Source: Paenibacillus sp. J5C2022
GTDB taxonomy: Bacteria; Bacillota; Bacilli; Paenibacillales; Paenibacillaceae
NCBI RefSeq assembly: GCF_025567625.1
Contig: NZ_JAOQJC010000003.1
Span: 62,001-126,000, forward strand
Length of the DNA: 64,000 nt
Direction: 5' to 3'
Shown here: piece after piece, positions 38,002 through 46,926 of the stretch
Numbering within the stretch: the first letter of the stretch is position 1
Layout: the number at the start of each line of letters is the position of its first letter
Position numbers and translations under genes: made by a program
Notes under the pieces: model-generated
The model's database searches: none
Told to the model about the DNA's origin: nothing
What the model saw: only the letters and a program-made list of their open reading frames with translations

Positions 38002-39300
38002 TTATTGGAACGGCTTCAGTATGCCGTCGGCTTGATCTTGCGCCTTCTTCAGCGCCTCCTTCACACTCGACGTACCCAGCAGCGCCGCCTGGATGCTGTC
38101 GTTGAACGCCTTGGTCACCTGACCGTTCTGATAAGTGGACAGCTCGCTGTCCGCGTGCTCCAGCTGGTCTCTGGCTACTGCGGCGTACGGGAAGTCCGCG
38201 ACGTACTTCTTCAGCGCTTCCGTCTCGTAGGACGACTTGGTCGTTCCGACGTAGCCGGTATCAATCGACCATTGCGCTACGCGTTCCGGCTGCGTCAGGA
38301 ATTCGATGAACTTGATCGCCGCCTTCTTGTTCTCCTCCGGAATATCCTTGAACACGTATAGATTGCCGCCGCCCGTCGGGGAGCCGAACTGCTTGTTGGC
38401 CGGCAGGAACGCGACGCCGAAGTCGAAGCCCGCTTCATTCTTCACCCGTGTCAGGTTGCCCGTCGTATGGAACATCATCGCCGTCTTGCCGCTAATGAAG
38501 TCGGAAGGTACCGTTGCCCACTCGATCGTTCCCTCCGGCATAACCTTGTCCTTCCTGCCCAGATCCACATAGAACTGCAGCGCTTCCTCCACATGCGGCT
38601 GATTGAAGAACACTTCCTTGCCGTCTCCCGCCTTAATATTGCCGCCGGATTGCAGCGCAAGCGCTTGCAACATCCAGTATTGATATCCTGTGCTCGGAAT
38701 TTCGATTCCCCATTGCGAGCCGTCCGGCTTCGTCAGCTTGGCCGCATAGTCCCGCAGCTCGTCCCATGTGGCCGGCGCCTTCTCGGGATCGAGTCCCGCT
38801 TCACGGAACATATCCTTGTTGTAGTAGAGGACGATCGTGCTTCTTTGGAACGGTACGCTCCATACCTGATCGCCGGACTTCGTATTGCCGAGGAAGGCGT
38901 CATAGAAATCGTTGAAGTAATCGCCAGCAAAGCGAGGTGTCAAATCCTCGATTGCATTCATCGACAGCAGCGTATACAAATCGGTAGACAACAGCACGGC
39001 CAGATCGGGCGCATTGCCGCCCTGCACGGTCGTGGCGACCTTCGTCATCGTATCCTGATAGCTGCCGCCGTAGATCGGCTTTACCGTAATGCCTTCGTTC
39101 TCCGCTTCGAAATCCTTGGCCAACTGGTCGATCAGCTTCGTGATCGGTCCCCCGACCGCTACCGGGAAGAAGAATTCGAGTTCAACCGGCTTGCCGCTGC
39201 TCTTGTCACCTCCATCAGACTTGGATTCGCTTCCGCCTCCCTTGCCGCATGCCGAAATGATCACTGCGAATACAAGCACCAAAAACGCCAGTTTTCTCAT
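38002..39300 (-). CDS. UgpB-like ABC transporter solute-binding lipoprotein
   Basis: 432 residues with a lipoprotein signal (LVFAVIISAC, then a Gly/Ser linker). The body follows UgpB-type proteins: PITKLIDQLAKDFEAENEGI, GGSYQDTMTKV, VWSVPFQRSTIVLYYNKDMF and PTGGGNLYVFKD. It probably captures sn-glycerol 3-phosphate or a glycerophosphodiester outside the cell. AAGGGGG lies before the ATG. It leads a four-gene operon (binding protein, two permeases, HAD phosphatase) with a terminator-bearing leader upstream. Confidence 0.88.
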   Translation of the reverse strand: MRKLAFLVLVFAVIISACGKGGGSESKSDGGDKSSGKPVELEFFFPVAVGGPITKLIDQLAKDFEAENEGITVKPIYGGSYQDTMTKVATTVQGGNAPDLAVLLSTDLYTLLSMNAIEDLTPRFAGDYFNDFYDAFLGNTKSGDQVWSVPFQRSTIVLYYNKDMFREAGLDPEKAPATWDELRDYAAKLTKPDGSQWGIEIPSTGYQYWMLQALALQSGGNIKAGDGKEVFFNQPHVEEALQFYVDLGRKDKVMPEGTIEWATVPSDFISGKTAMMFHTTGNLTRVKNEAGFDFGVAFLPANKQFGSPTGGGNLYVFKDIPEENKKAAIKFIEFLTQPERVAQWSIDTGYVGTTKSSYETEALKKYVADFPYAAVARDQLEHADSELSTYQNGQVTKAFNDSIQAALLGTSSVKEALKKAQDQADGILKPFQ

Positions 39301-39326
39301 CTCATGTCCCCCTTAAAAGTGCTGAG

Positions 39327-39409
39327 AAAAAAACAAGAGAAGACCTCTGCACAGTAAAACGCTTTCACATAAAAGCGTTCCCGCATGCAAAGGGCTTCTC
39401 ATATTCTCT
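39327..39409 (-). promoter_or_regulatory. GlpP-type antiterminator leader of the Ugp-like operon
   Basis: In the RNA sense: AGAGAAT, 4 nt, then AGAAGCCCTTTGCA pairing with TGCAGAGGTCTTCT (12 of 14 match), an inner AACGCTTT/AAAGCGTT hairpin, and a T7 run ending 26 nt before the start codon. A terminator inside the leader implies attenuation. The same arrangement precedes the GlpD-like gene, and glpP lies in the same block. Confidence 0.75.
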
Positions 39410-39436
39410 GCCCAGCTTTTCCTTATTTACAACCTA

Positions 39437-39465
39437 ATATTACATGCTCGAATTTCATTTGACAA
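39437..39465 (-). promoter_or_regulatory. sigma-A promoter of the Ugp-like operon
   Basis: TTGTCA, 17 bp, TAATAT on the minus strand. Transcription would begin near 39430, giving a leader of about 130 nt that contains the hairpin at 39327-39409. Confidence 0.7.
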
Positions 39466-39485
39466 GGGTAAAATTGTCAGCAAAT

Positions 39486-40211
39486 TCACTCCCGATCTCT
39501 CCAGTTCATGCGCACCTGCTTCACGCCTTCCACCTTCCATAACCGTTCGAACAAGCTGTCGATGCCTTTCGCGTTCGAAGCGTATACCCGAAATTCCATC
39601 GTAAGCGTGCCCGCGTCTTCGTCTCCGCTGCTGTCCGATACATTCAGCCCTTGCACGGACATGTTCGCTTTGTGAAGCAGCTCGGTAATACGGCTTACCT
39701 CTACAGGACCGTCATAGGTTTCAATGACGATCTTCAAGCTGCCCGATTTCTTGATGAACAGAAACTTCGATTCCAGCTTATTCAGCACAAGCGTGCTGAT
39801 CAGCACGAGCGCCGTCACGGCAACGGCGGGGATATAGAAGCCGGAGCCGACGGCCAGCCCGATCGCGGCAGCGACCCATAATGTCGCGGCGGTCGTCAGA
39901 CCGGAGATGACATGATTGGAGCGTCTAAGTATCGCTCCAGCCCCCAGGAACCCGATGCCGCTGACAACTTGCGCCGCCAGCCGGGCAGGGTCGAACCGGG
40001 CGTTGGGATGATTGACCAGTGCGCTGTCGAAGCCATAGATCGACGTCAGCATAATTAACGCAGACCCTACCGATACGAGCAGATGCGTCTTCAGGCCGGC
40101 CTGCTTGTTGCGCCGCTCCCTCTCCCAACCGATCACGCCGCCAAGCAGCGCCGCCAGCAGCAGCCTCAACAGCATCGTCTCTATATCCAGACTAATCTCA
40201 TACATGGGCAT
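39486..40211 (-). CDS. MgtC/SapB-family membrane protein
   Basis: 241 residues. About four N-terminal membrane helices (LLRLLLAALLGGVIGWERE to VAVTALVLISTLVLNKL) carry the MgtC family core, followed by a soluble ACT-like C-terminal domain (SLKIVIETYDGPVEVSRI). MgtC proteins modulate membrane energetics and Mg or phosphate stress. I start at 40211, 9 nt after AAGGAGG; the gene overlaps the end of the GlpD-like gene by 14 bp, so they are translated as a pair, an unusual combination. Confidence 0.9.
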   Translation of the reverse strand: MPMYEISLDIETMLLRLLLAALLGGVIGWERERRNKQAGLKTHLLVSVGSALIMLTSIYGFDSALVNHPNARFDPARLAAQVVSGIGFLGAGAILRRSNHVISGLTTAATLWVAAAIGLAVGSGFYIPAVAVTALVLISTLVLNKLESKFLFIKKSGSLKIVIETYDGPVEVSRITELLHKANMSVQGLNVSDSSGDEDAGTLTMEFRVYASNAKGIDSLFERLWKVEGVKQVRMNWRDRE

Positions 40212-41937
40212 TGCCAACTTCCTCCTTCTCCAATTCCTGCATCGCATGCTTCATCATCGTCTGCACCTGCGAGCCCATACGCTTCAGTTGCTGCCGCAGC
40301 AGCGCAAGCTGCCATTCCTCATCGTCCCGCCCCCATTGCAATAGCTTGCCCATCATCGCCGTCACATCACTCAGCGCCGCTTCGGCTCTATGCGGGTGAA
40401 AGAACAGCCACCCCGTTCGGTACAGCAGGAAATCGGCTAGCGTAACCGTCATCTCGTGCTCGACATTATATTTCAATTCACTATACATCAGCTTCTCATC
40501 GGTCGTGTCATATTCCGTTACGTCTGCCATGCCTTGCAGCATAATGGCTGTATCGGAGCCGTAACGCGCGATCAGCTCCAGTACTGCATCAGGCACAAGG
40601 TCGAACGTCATGCCAAGCTTCACCAGCCGCTGCTTCATACGGGGAAAAGGCATGGCGCCTGCTTGCCCTTGCCCGCCGCCAAGCGGCTCATAGTCCGCAC
40701 GGCTGGCGGGATAGATCGTTCCATAGCAGTCCTGCAGTTGAGCGGAGACAAAATCGACGACTGCCTCTGCACGCCTGAGCACTCCTGCAGGAGCCTCATC
40801 CGCAACGGCAAGCAAGCCGCTATCGCACAAGCGGATGCCTTGCCCCCTGTAGCGTCTGGCCGTACGACTGCCTTCTTCGCCATAGGAGAAGGCAAGCGGC
40901 GCGCTCCAAGCGGATACAACATGCTGCGCACTCAGCTGACAATCGGGGAATGCATGCTGCAATAAGAGCAGCAGCTTCCGAATGTCTTCATCGGTCGGTG
41001 CCTTGTCCTCTTCCGGAGCTATCGCAGCCTTGCTGTCCACAGCGCGGACATATACGACGCCGGTTAGCGGCATCGCTTCCACCTGCATGCCGCAGTCGGT
41101 TGTGAACGCAAGCGGTCCGCCGATCGGAAGCTTCTTCCGATCGAGGACCAGATGCAAGCTCTTCATGAACGGGCTACGCTTGTACGGCTTCCCATCCATG
41201 TCCGCCAGATGTTCGCCCATAGGCGACACCCCCGCGACAATCAGTTGATGGGCATGAATATGATATTGCTCTCCACTAATACGATCGGCTACTCTTACGC
41301 CGTCTATTCTTCCTCTTCGATAAATAATAGATTGCACATCGACATAATTGCATAGGAGCGCTCCCTGACTGCAAGCGCTCTTGAGCAGCTCCATCGCAAG
41401 TCTGGCTTCATTCCTCCTGTAAGCCGGCTCGGTATGGCAAGATCGACTTCCGCCCGCTGCGATCCTCAGCCCTTGCAACGGCGGCATTGCTCCCCGCTCA
41501 CTTCGGCTTACCTGCTTCTGTTTCCGCCTACTGTCGGCAAGGCGGCGATAGAGGAACCATCGGCAGCCGCTTGCCTTAAGGGCAGCGCTTCCTCCAAGCA
41601 GTTGCGTGGCGGTTAGTCGCTCGATCAGGTGGGGGAAGCGGCGTAGCAGCTCTTCCCTTTCCATCGCCGCTTCCCGGCTTACTTTCGCCTTGCGGATAAT
41701 TCCCGGCTTCCCTTCCTGCCCCCAAGCCAGATAGTCCTGCAGCGTTGAGCCGATCTCATATTTACAGGCATCGGGGACGAAGCTGCCGCAATCAAGCAAG
41801 CCTGCCCTCATGCCTCTGAAGCTGGCGTCCCGCACAATGGCCGCCGCTGTCGTCCCCCCGCCAATTACCAACAGATCCAGCTTCTCTCTGGCCATTCGCC
41901 CCAGATAGAAGCTGCGTTTTTTCGCCGATAGCATCAT
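40198..41937 (-). CDS. GlpD-like FAD protein with lost catalytic motifs
   Basis: 579 residues. Homology to aerobic glycerol-3-phosphate dehydrogenase runs end to end: DLLVIGGGTTAAAIVRDASF at the FAD site, EPAYRRNEARLAMELLKSA, LHLVLDRKKLP, and the C-terminal EMTVTLADFLLYRTGWLFF. But the GlpD signature after the FAD loop (TSSRSTKLVHGG) is replaced by PDACKYEIGST, the AGLRP segment by SAPLAF, and the GGKLTGYR segment by DEAPAGVL. It is probably not a normal dehydrogenase. Start at 41937 (second ATG at 41934), AGGTGG upstream. A longer frame to 42045 would enter the leader hairpin. Confidence 0.8.
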   Translation of the reverse strand: MMLSAKKRSFYLGRMAREKLDLLVIGGGTTAAAIVRDASFRGMRAGLLDCGSFVPDACKYEIGSTLQDYLAWGQEGKPGIIRKAKVSREAAMEREELLRRFPHLIERLTATQLLGGSAALKASGCRWFLYRRLADSRRKQKQVSRSERGAMPPLQGLRIAAGGSRSCHTEPAYRRNEARLAMELLKSACSQGALLCNYVDVQSIIYRRGRIDGVRVADRISGEQYHIHAHQLIVAGVSPMGEHLADMDGKPYKRSPFMKSLHLVLDRKKLPIGGPLAFTTDCGMQVEAMPLTGVVYVRAVDSKAAIAPEEDKAPTDEDIRKLLLLLQHAFPDCQLSAQHVVSAWSAPLAFSYGEEGSRTARRYRGQGIRLCDSGLLAVADEAPAGVLRRAEAVVDFVSAQLQDCYGTIYPASRADYEPLGGGQGQAGAMPFPRMKQRLVKLGMTFDLVPDAVLELIARYGSDTAIMLQGMADVTEYDTTDEKLMYSELKYNVEHEMTVTLADFLLYRTGWLFFHPHRAEAALSDVTAMMGKLLQWGRDDEEWQLALLRQQLKRMGSQVQTMMKHAMQELEKEEVGNAHV

Positions 41938-41993
41938 GTCCACCTCATCTCTTCTAATCACATCGGATTCACCGGCACCTCGACAATGACATG

Positions 41994-42066
41994 AAAAAGA
42001 ACCCTTCTGCCTGAAGAGCGCACTGAAACAGCGCACTCTCAGCATAAGGGTTCTCAGATTCTCCGA
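41994..42066 (-). promoter_or_regulatory. GlpP-type antiterminator leader of the GlpD-like gene
   Basis: In the RNA sense: GGAGAAT, 3 nt, AGAACCCTT pairing perfectly with AAGGGTTCT around an inner GC-rich hairpin, then TTTTT. It lies between the promoter at 42095-42124 and the start codon at 41937. Same order and orientation of parts as at 39327-39409. Confidence 0.78.
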
Positions 42067-42094
42067 CCTTAGGTGCTCGATTACGATTATGCTT

Positions 42095-42124
42095 ATTATA
42101 GGTGGAATATGACGCTTTTGTCCA
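42095..42124 (-). promoter_or_regulatory. sigma-A promoter of the GlpD-like/mgtC operon
   Basis: TGGACA, 18 bp, TATAAT on the minus strand, giving a leader of about 150 nt. Confidence 0.7.
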
Positions 42125-42240
42125 TCTAACTTTCCATTGAATTGGCCGCCGATTAGTGACAGATCGCTATCAATTGGATTTTACTGCCTATATCCAGCGT
42201 CCATCCCGCTCTTCTGCAATCCTGTCATCCTGTCACTAAC

Positions 42241-42891
42241 CCTGCTCATTCGCACCTTTTCGGCGCTCCTATGTATGGGGCATACACTAACCCTGCTCAT
42301 TCGCACCTTTCGGCGCTCCTATGTATGGGGCATACACTAACCCTGCTCATTAGCACCATTTCGGCGTTCCTATGTATGGGGCATACACTATCTCCGCTCA
42401 TTCGCACCTTTTCGGCGTTCCTATGTATGGGGCATACACTATCTCCGCTCATTCGCACCTTTTCGGCGCTCCTATGTATGGGGCATACACTAACCCTGCT
42501 CATTAGCACCATTTCGGCGTTCCTATGTATGGGGCATACACTATCTCCGCTCATTCGCACCTTTTCGGCGCTCCTATGTATGGGGCATACACTATCTCCG
42601 CTCATTCGCACCATTTCGGCGCTACTATGTATGGGGCATACATTAACCCTGATCATTTGCATCTTTCCGGAGCTACTATGTATGGGTCATACACTAACCC
42701 TGATCATTTGCATCTTTCCGGAGCTCCTATGTATGGGGCATACACTATCTCCGCTCATTCGCACCATTTCGGCGTTCCTATGTATGGGGCATACATTAAC
42801 CCTGATCATTTGCATCTTTCCGGAGCTCCTATGTATGGGGCATACACTATCTCCGCTCATTCGCACCTTTTCGGCGCTACTATGTATGGGG
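42241..42891. repeat. 51-bp tandem repeat array, 13 copies
   Basis: Thirteen diverged copies of a 51-bp unit (one copy 50 bp), each with TGTATGGGGCATACA (6-bp arms, 3-bp spacer) and a CGCTCATTCGCACC-type flank. Variants are shuffled between copies (CCTGCTCATT, TCCGCTCATT, CCTGATCATT), as expected from unequal exchange. Because 51 is a multiple of three, both strands stay open and give spurious reading frames. It fills the 994-bp gap between the GlpD-like start and the GH95 gene. Confidence 0.95.
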
Positions 42892-42931
42892 TGGCGAACA
42901 CTAGTCGAATAATCCACTCGCATCAAGCTGT

Positions 42932-45190
42932 CTACTTCATTAAGGTAACTGTGCAGCTTTCTCCCGCCTCAAGTGGAATGTCCGCAATCTCGTTCCGTCC
43001 GCATACGACGACCTCCGTTTTGCCGTCCCTATGCAGATGAAGCCTTTCCCCGGAGAAATCATTTTGCAGCCGGAACGCGCCTGCACGTTCAGCCCGCAGC
43101 TCCACATACTCCAGTTGCCCCGCACACATGCGCGCGGATATGACAATGCCCATCTCCCCTCGGAAATCCCGGAACGCGACCTCCCGCTCCGCCCATTCCG
43201 CCGGAATGGCCGGGAATACGCGAAGCGTCCCTCCATCCGCGTGCAGCAGCATATCCTGAAGCGCACTAATAGCGGCAAAATTGGACTCCAGCGTGAACGG
43301 CCGATAATGGAACATCGTTACACCCGCATTGCGGAAATCCCCGTTCAGGTGGAAGCCGTTCGGCGAGCACAAGTAGCGCCACATCTGCTGAAGATGATAG
43401 ATCGCAGCCTCCCCATTTCCCTGCTGGGCATACATCGCGGCTGCCCATGCGAACGAGAAGCCGACCCATTGTCCTTTGCCCAGCACCTCCAAGTTATAAA
43501 TCGACGCTCCGACAACCTTCTTGTCACGCTCCGAGTTCCGCGGGTCCAACAATTGCAGCGGATAGACAGCCATCATATGTGAGAAATGCCGGTGGCTCTC
43601 CGTAAGCGACTCCTCCGGATTGACCATCAGCACATCGCGCTCGTTCACCGCAAGCTCAGGCAGCTGAGTCAGCACCGCCGACCAACGGTTGCACTCCTCA
43701 TGAAGCTCCAGCCGCTCGGCCATATCTGCCAACCGCCGGAACAAGTACATAAGCAAAGCCACATCATAATTGCTCATGGGGTCAAGCCAAGCTGCCAGAC
43801 GGTTGTCGTGAAACTCCGGGGAGCTGGATACCGGCAGCCTTAGCTTGCCGTCTTCTCCGGGAGTGAGCCAACGCAATACGCACTCTGCCGATTCTTTGAA
43901 ATAAATATACGCCTTCTCTCGCAGAAACGTCCGATCCCCTGTATATAGCCAATAATGATCGAATGCCTGGCATAGCCAAATATGGTTCGTAATGCTCAAG
44001 CTGTACATCGGCCAGCCGCACATTGCTCCGCCTTTCAGCGTCATAACCGACGGCAAGTTGATGCCGGGCGCGTCGTAGAAGCTTTGAGCGAATGCCCTCG
44101 CGGCGGGGCGCAGCTCCCACAGAAAATCGATGAAGCTTTCCCCTTCCTCCAGCCGGTTCGCCTTCATATAGTGCCAGTAGCTAAGCTGCGTATTGAGATC
44201 GTTATGGTAATCGCCCTTCCACGGCGGAAGCTTGCCTTCATCCGCTGTCCATACGCCTTGCAGCGGCATCGGCGGAGCTCCTTTGCGCGAGCAGGAAGCG
44301 AGCAAGTAGTTGGTCAGAAGCCACATGCCCTCCGCTTCCTCGTCCGGCAAGCTGATGGAGCTCTTGTCCCAATACAGCTTCCACCAGGCAGCGTGATCGC
44401 GAAGGGCGCCATCATATCCTTCGGCCAGCGCCGCCTTCACCTTCCGCTTCGCCTCCTCCAGCCACGCTTCACCGTCATGGTTCGCCGCGATGGCATAGAC
44501 GACAAGCCGTTCTCCTTCAGCCGACTCCCGCTCGCCGACGATGATGGCGTACTCCAGTTCTAGCAAGGTCTTCTGGTGGAACCAGCACAAGCCCCCCTCT
44601 TCATGCAAGGTGGCAGCTGGGAATCCAAGCCGTGTAAGACTAGTATTAAAAACATCATGATCCCCGCCCTCTTCGTGAATGCCGGTATAGTCCGGCGGTA
44701 CGACCGCCAGCTTGCCGGACATTCCCGCTTCACCCGCAATGCGCATATAACCGAGACCGTTCTCCGCATGAAGGAAGCTCGACACTTGCATAGTGCGGCT
44801 GCCGAAGGAGAGATCCACATGCGCGCAAGCCTCGCGCAGCGCCAGTCGGCTGACAACTTGGTCGGCAGGCTGCTCCATGCGCAACTCAAGACGTCCCGCC
44901 GGCAGCTTCGTCGGATACGGGTAGCGCTCATAGCTGCTGTCGAAGCGGGCCTGCAGCTCTTCCTGATCACCACGGCGCACACAGTCGATCAGCTCCGCGT
45001 AAGTGAATCTTTCGTCCAGCACCTCCGGCGCCAGCCTCAGATCCCACAGATCGCCTCGGTCGAGACTGAACCGCAGCGGAGCCCCGTCTCCCCACAGCAG
45101 GCAGCCCGTCAGCCCGTTGCCGAGCGGCAGCGCCTCATCCCATCTCGCTATAGGCTCTTTGAACAGTAAATCATGCTTCTCCAACTTCAA
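42932..45190 (-). CDS. glycoside hydrolase, GH95-like (alpha-L-fucosidase/galactosidase type)
   Basis: 752 residues with no signal peptide, so cytoplasmic. The N-terminal sandwich has PIARWDEALPLGNGLTGCLLWGD and RGDLWDLR. The alpha-barrel contains KGDYHNDLNTQLSYWHYM, SSPEFHDNRLAAWLDPMSNYD, and ESHRHFSHMMAVYPLQLLDP, which matches the HRHxSH signature of GH95 enzymes. I choose the TTG at 45190 because AAGGAGG lies 4 nt upstream; in-frame ATGs at 45223 and 45301 lack sites. It lies between the two tandem arrays. Substrate could be alpha-linked fucose or galactose. Confidence 0.82.
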   Translation of the reverse strand: MKLEKHDLLFKEPIARWDEALPLGNGLTGCLLWGDGAPLRFSLDRGDLWDLRLAPEVLDERFTYAELIDCVRRGDQEELQARFDSSYERYPYPTKLPAGRLELRMEQPADQVVSRLALREACAHVDLSFGSRTMQVSSFLHAENGLGYMRIAGEAGMSGKLAVVPPDYTGIHEEGGDHDVFNTSLTRLGFPAATLHEEGGLCWFHQKTLLELEYAIIVGERESAEGERLVVYAIAANHDGEAWLEEAKRKVKAALAEGYDGALRDHAAWWKLYWDKSSISLPDEEAEGMWLLTNYLLASCSRKGAPPMPLQGVWTADEGKLPPWKGDYHNDLNTQLSYWHYMKANRLEEGESFIDFLWELRPAARAFAQSFYDAPGINLPSVMTLKGGAMCGWPMYSLSITNHIWLCQAFDHYWLYTGDRTFLREKAYIYFKESAECVLRWLTPGEDGKLRLPVSSSPEFHDNRLAAWLDPMSNYDVALLMYLFRRLADMAERLELHEECNRWSAVLTQLPELAVNERDVLMVNPEESLTESHRHFSHMMAVYPLQLLDPRNSERDKKVVGASIYNLEVLGKGQWVGFSFAWAAAMYAQQGNGEAAIYHLQQMWRYLCSPNGFHLNGDFRNAGVTMFHYRPFTLESNFAAISALQDMLLHADGGTLRVFPAIPAEWAEREVAFRDFRGEMGIVISARMCAGQLEYVELRAERAGAFRLQNDFSGERLHLHRDGKTEVVVCGRNEIADIPLEAGESCTVTLMK

Positions 45191-46052
45191 TCCGCCTCCT
45201 TGTGATAGCGCTTCCCAATTCATGTTCAGATGTTCGGTTACAACTCGGTTGGTCACACCACTGGTCACATACCCGCTCCAAGAGTGCCTCATAAGCACCA
45301 AAGTTACCTTCTATCGCTCATTTTGGTCGCATAGCCACCGAGAAATGAGCCCGAAAAGTGGGGGGATCGACCATTATGGTCACATAGCCGCGTCAAGAAT
45401 GCCTCACACGCTCACTTTGTACGATAATTCGTACAAATCCAACCCTTTCCGGGCCTCACACGCTCGCTTTGTACGATAATTCGTACAAATCCACTCCTCT
45501 TCAGGCCTCACACGCTCGCTTTGTACGATAATTCGTACAAATCCACTCCTCTTCAGGCCTCACACGCTCGCTTTGTACGATAATTCGTACAAATCCACTC
45601 CTCTTCAGGCCTTACACGCTCGCTTTGTACGATAATTCGTACAAATCCAACCCTCTTCAGGCCTTACACGCTCACTTTGTACGATAAATCGTACAAATCC
45701 AACCCTCTTCGGGCATCATTCGCTCGCTTTGTACGATAAATCGTACAAATCCACTCCTCTTCAGGCCTCACACGCTCGCTTTGTACGATAAATCGTACAA
45801 ATCCAACCCTTTCCGGGCCTCACACGCTCGCTTTGTACGATAATTCGTACAAATCCACTCCTCTTCAGGCCTCACACGCTCGCTTTGTACGATAAATCGT
45901 ACAAATCCAACCCTTTCCGGGCATCATTCGCTCACTTTGTACGATAATTCGTACAAACCTGCCACGCCACCCCTCAGGCTCTCCGGAGCTCTCCGCATTT
46001 CCGTCAATCGACAGAGACAACCTCGCTCTCATATGAGCGCTATTTGTTCTCC
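45191..46052. other. gap between GH95 and DeoR genes
   Basis: 862 bp with no gene. From 45260 to 45400 there are three degenerate relatives of a GGTCACATAGCCGC-type segment at 45263, 45325 and 45378, then the 52-bp array to 45958, then about 95 bp of unremarkable sequence. Confidence 0.7.
45402..45958. repeat. 52-bp tandem repeat array, 11 copies, conserved palindrome
   Basis: Ten full copies and a partial eleventh, at an exact 52-bp period. Every copy keeps the inverted repeat TTTGTACGA and TCGTACAAA around TAAT or TAAA; flanks vary in a patchwork (ACTCCTCTTCAGG or AACCCTTTCCGGG; CACGCTC or ATTCGCTC). Palindrome arms are invariant across all eleven copies. Confidence 0.95.
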
Positions 46053-46838
46053 TTATTCCGCCACAATCCATCCGACCTCATGCTCCTCCAGCGTCTGCTG
46101 CCAGCCGCGCGGCATCGGCACTTCGCATATGACCATATTGATCTGCCGCCATTCGGCCGTGCGGTAGAGATGGGACTGTCCGATCTTGCTGCTGTCCGTC
46201 ATCACGATCGTCTGCTTGGACTGCTCGATCATTCGGCTCACCAATTGTCCCCGCTCCGCATCGAAGGAATTGATGCAGCCGTTCAAGACGATGCCGTCTA
46301 CCGATACGAACGCCTTGTCAGCGTTGAACAGCGCCAGCATCCGCTCGGCTACCAGGCCCGATACGCGGGACTGCGCGGCATTCACTTTGCCGCCGATGAA
46401 GTAGATGTCTCCGGAGAACAGCTCCTTGTTCTTGTATTCCATTAGAAGATGCAACGCGGCAATGGAAATCGTAAGCACAGTAAGATTCTTCTTGTTCATT
46501 AAATAATGGATCATCTGCATCGGTGTCGTGCCGTCATCGATGAAGATGACATCGTAATCCTCTACAAGCTCCGCAGCTGCTTTCCCAATGCGGCGCTTCT
46601 CTTCCATATAAAGCACTTCCCGCTTCATATACGTCGGCTCTTCGTTGTCGAGATTGATCTTGATGGCCCCTCCGTATACCCGCTTCAGCCGGTTGTCTGC
46701 CTCCAGCTCTTCCAAATATCTGCGAATGGTCTCCGAGGAGACACTCAGATGCTTTACCAGCTCCAGCGTCTTCACTTGGCCTTCTGCATTCAATTGCTCC
46801 AGAATATACGCTTTCCGTTCTTCACCTGCTAAAGACAA
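46053..46838 (-). CDS. DeoR-family transcriptional regulator
   Basis: 261 residues, TTG start with AAGGGGC upstream. The N-terminal helix-turn-helix (RKAYILEQLNAEGQVKTLEL, then SSETIRRYLEELEADNRL) is the DeoR signature; the C-terminal sugar-phosphate-sensing domain has VIFIDDGTTPMQMIHYL and SRMIEQSKQTIVMTDSSKIG. DeoR repressors respond to phosphorylated sugars. It lies 88 bp downstream of the DMT-family transporter gene on the same strand and on the far side of the repeat array from the GH95 gene. Confidence 0.92.
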   Translation of the reverse strand: MSLAGEERKAYILEQLNAEGQVKTLELVKHLSVSSETIRRYLEELEADNRLKRVYGGAIKINLDNEEPTYMKREVLYMEEKRRIGKAAAELVEDYDVIFIDDGTTPMQMIHYLMNKKNLTVLTISIAALHLLMEYKNKELFSGDIYFIGGKVNAAQSRVSGLVAERMLALFNADKAFVSVDGIVLNGCINSFDAERGQLVSRMIEQSKQTIVMTDSSKIGQSHLYRTAEWRQINMVICEVPMPRGWQQTLEEHEVGWIVAE

Positions 46839-46926
46839 TAGTCCGGCCCCTTTACGTCATAATGATTACTTCATTATAACGTTAACAATTGGGACAAGCT
46901 ACTGCTTTTCGCAGGCTGCATCACTG

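Noticed and set aside
39359..39382. AACGCTTT/AAAGCGTT as a CcpA (cre) site
   Set aside because: It deviates from the cre consensus at two fixed positions and is better explained as the inner hairpin of the leader element.
42271..43040. Long open frames through the 51-bp array on both strands, giving repeat proteins
   Set aside because: They arise because the unit is a multiple of three; there is no ribosome binding site, one copy is 50 bp and shifts the frame, and both strands are open equally.
42241..45958. Possible CRISPR arrays
   Set aside because: Units are contiguous and similar over their whole length, with no unique spacers between short repeats, and no cas genes are present.
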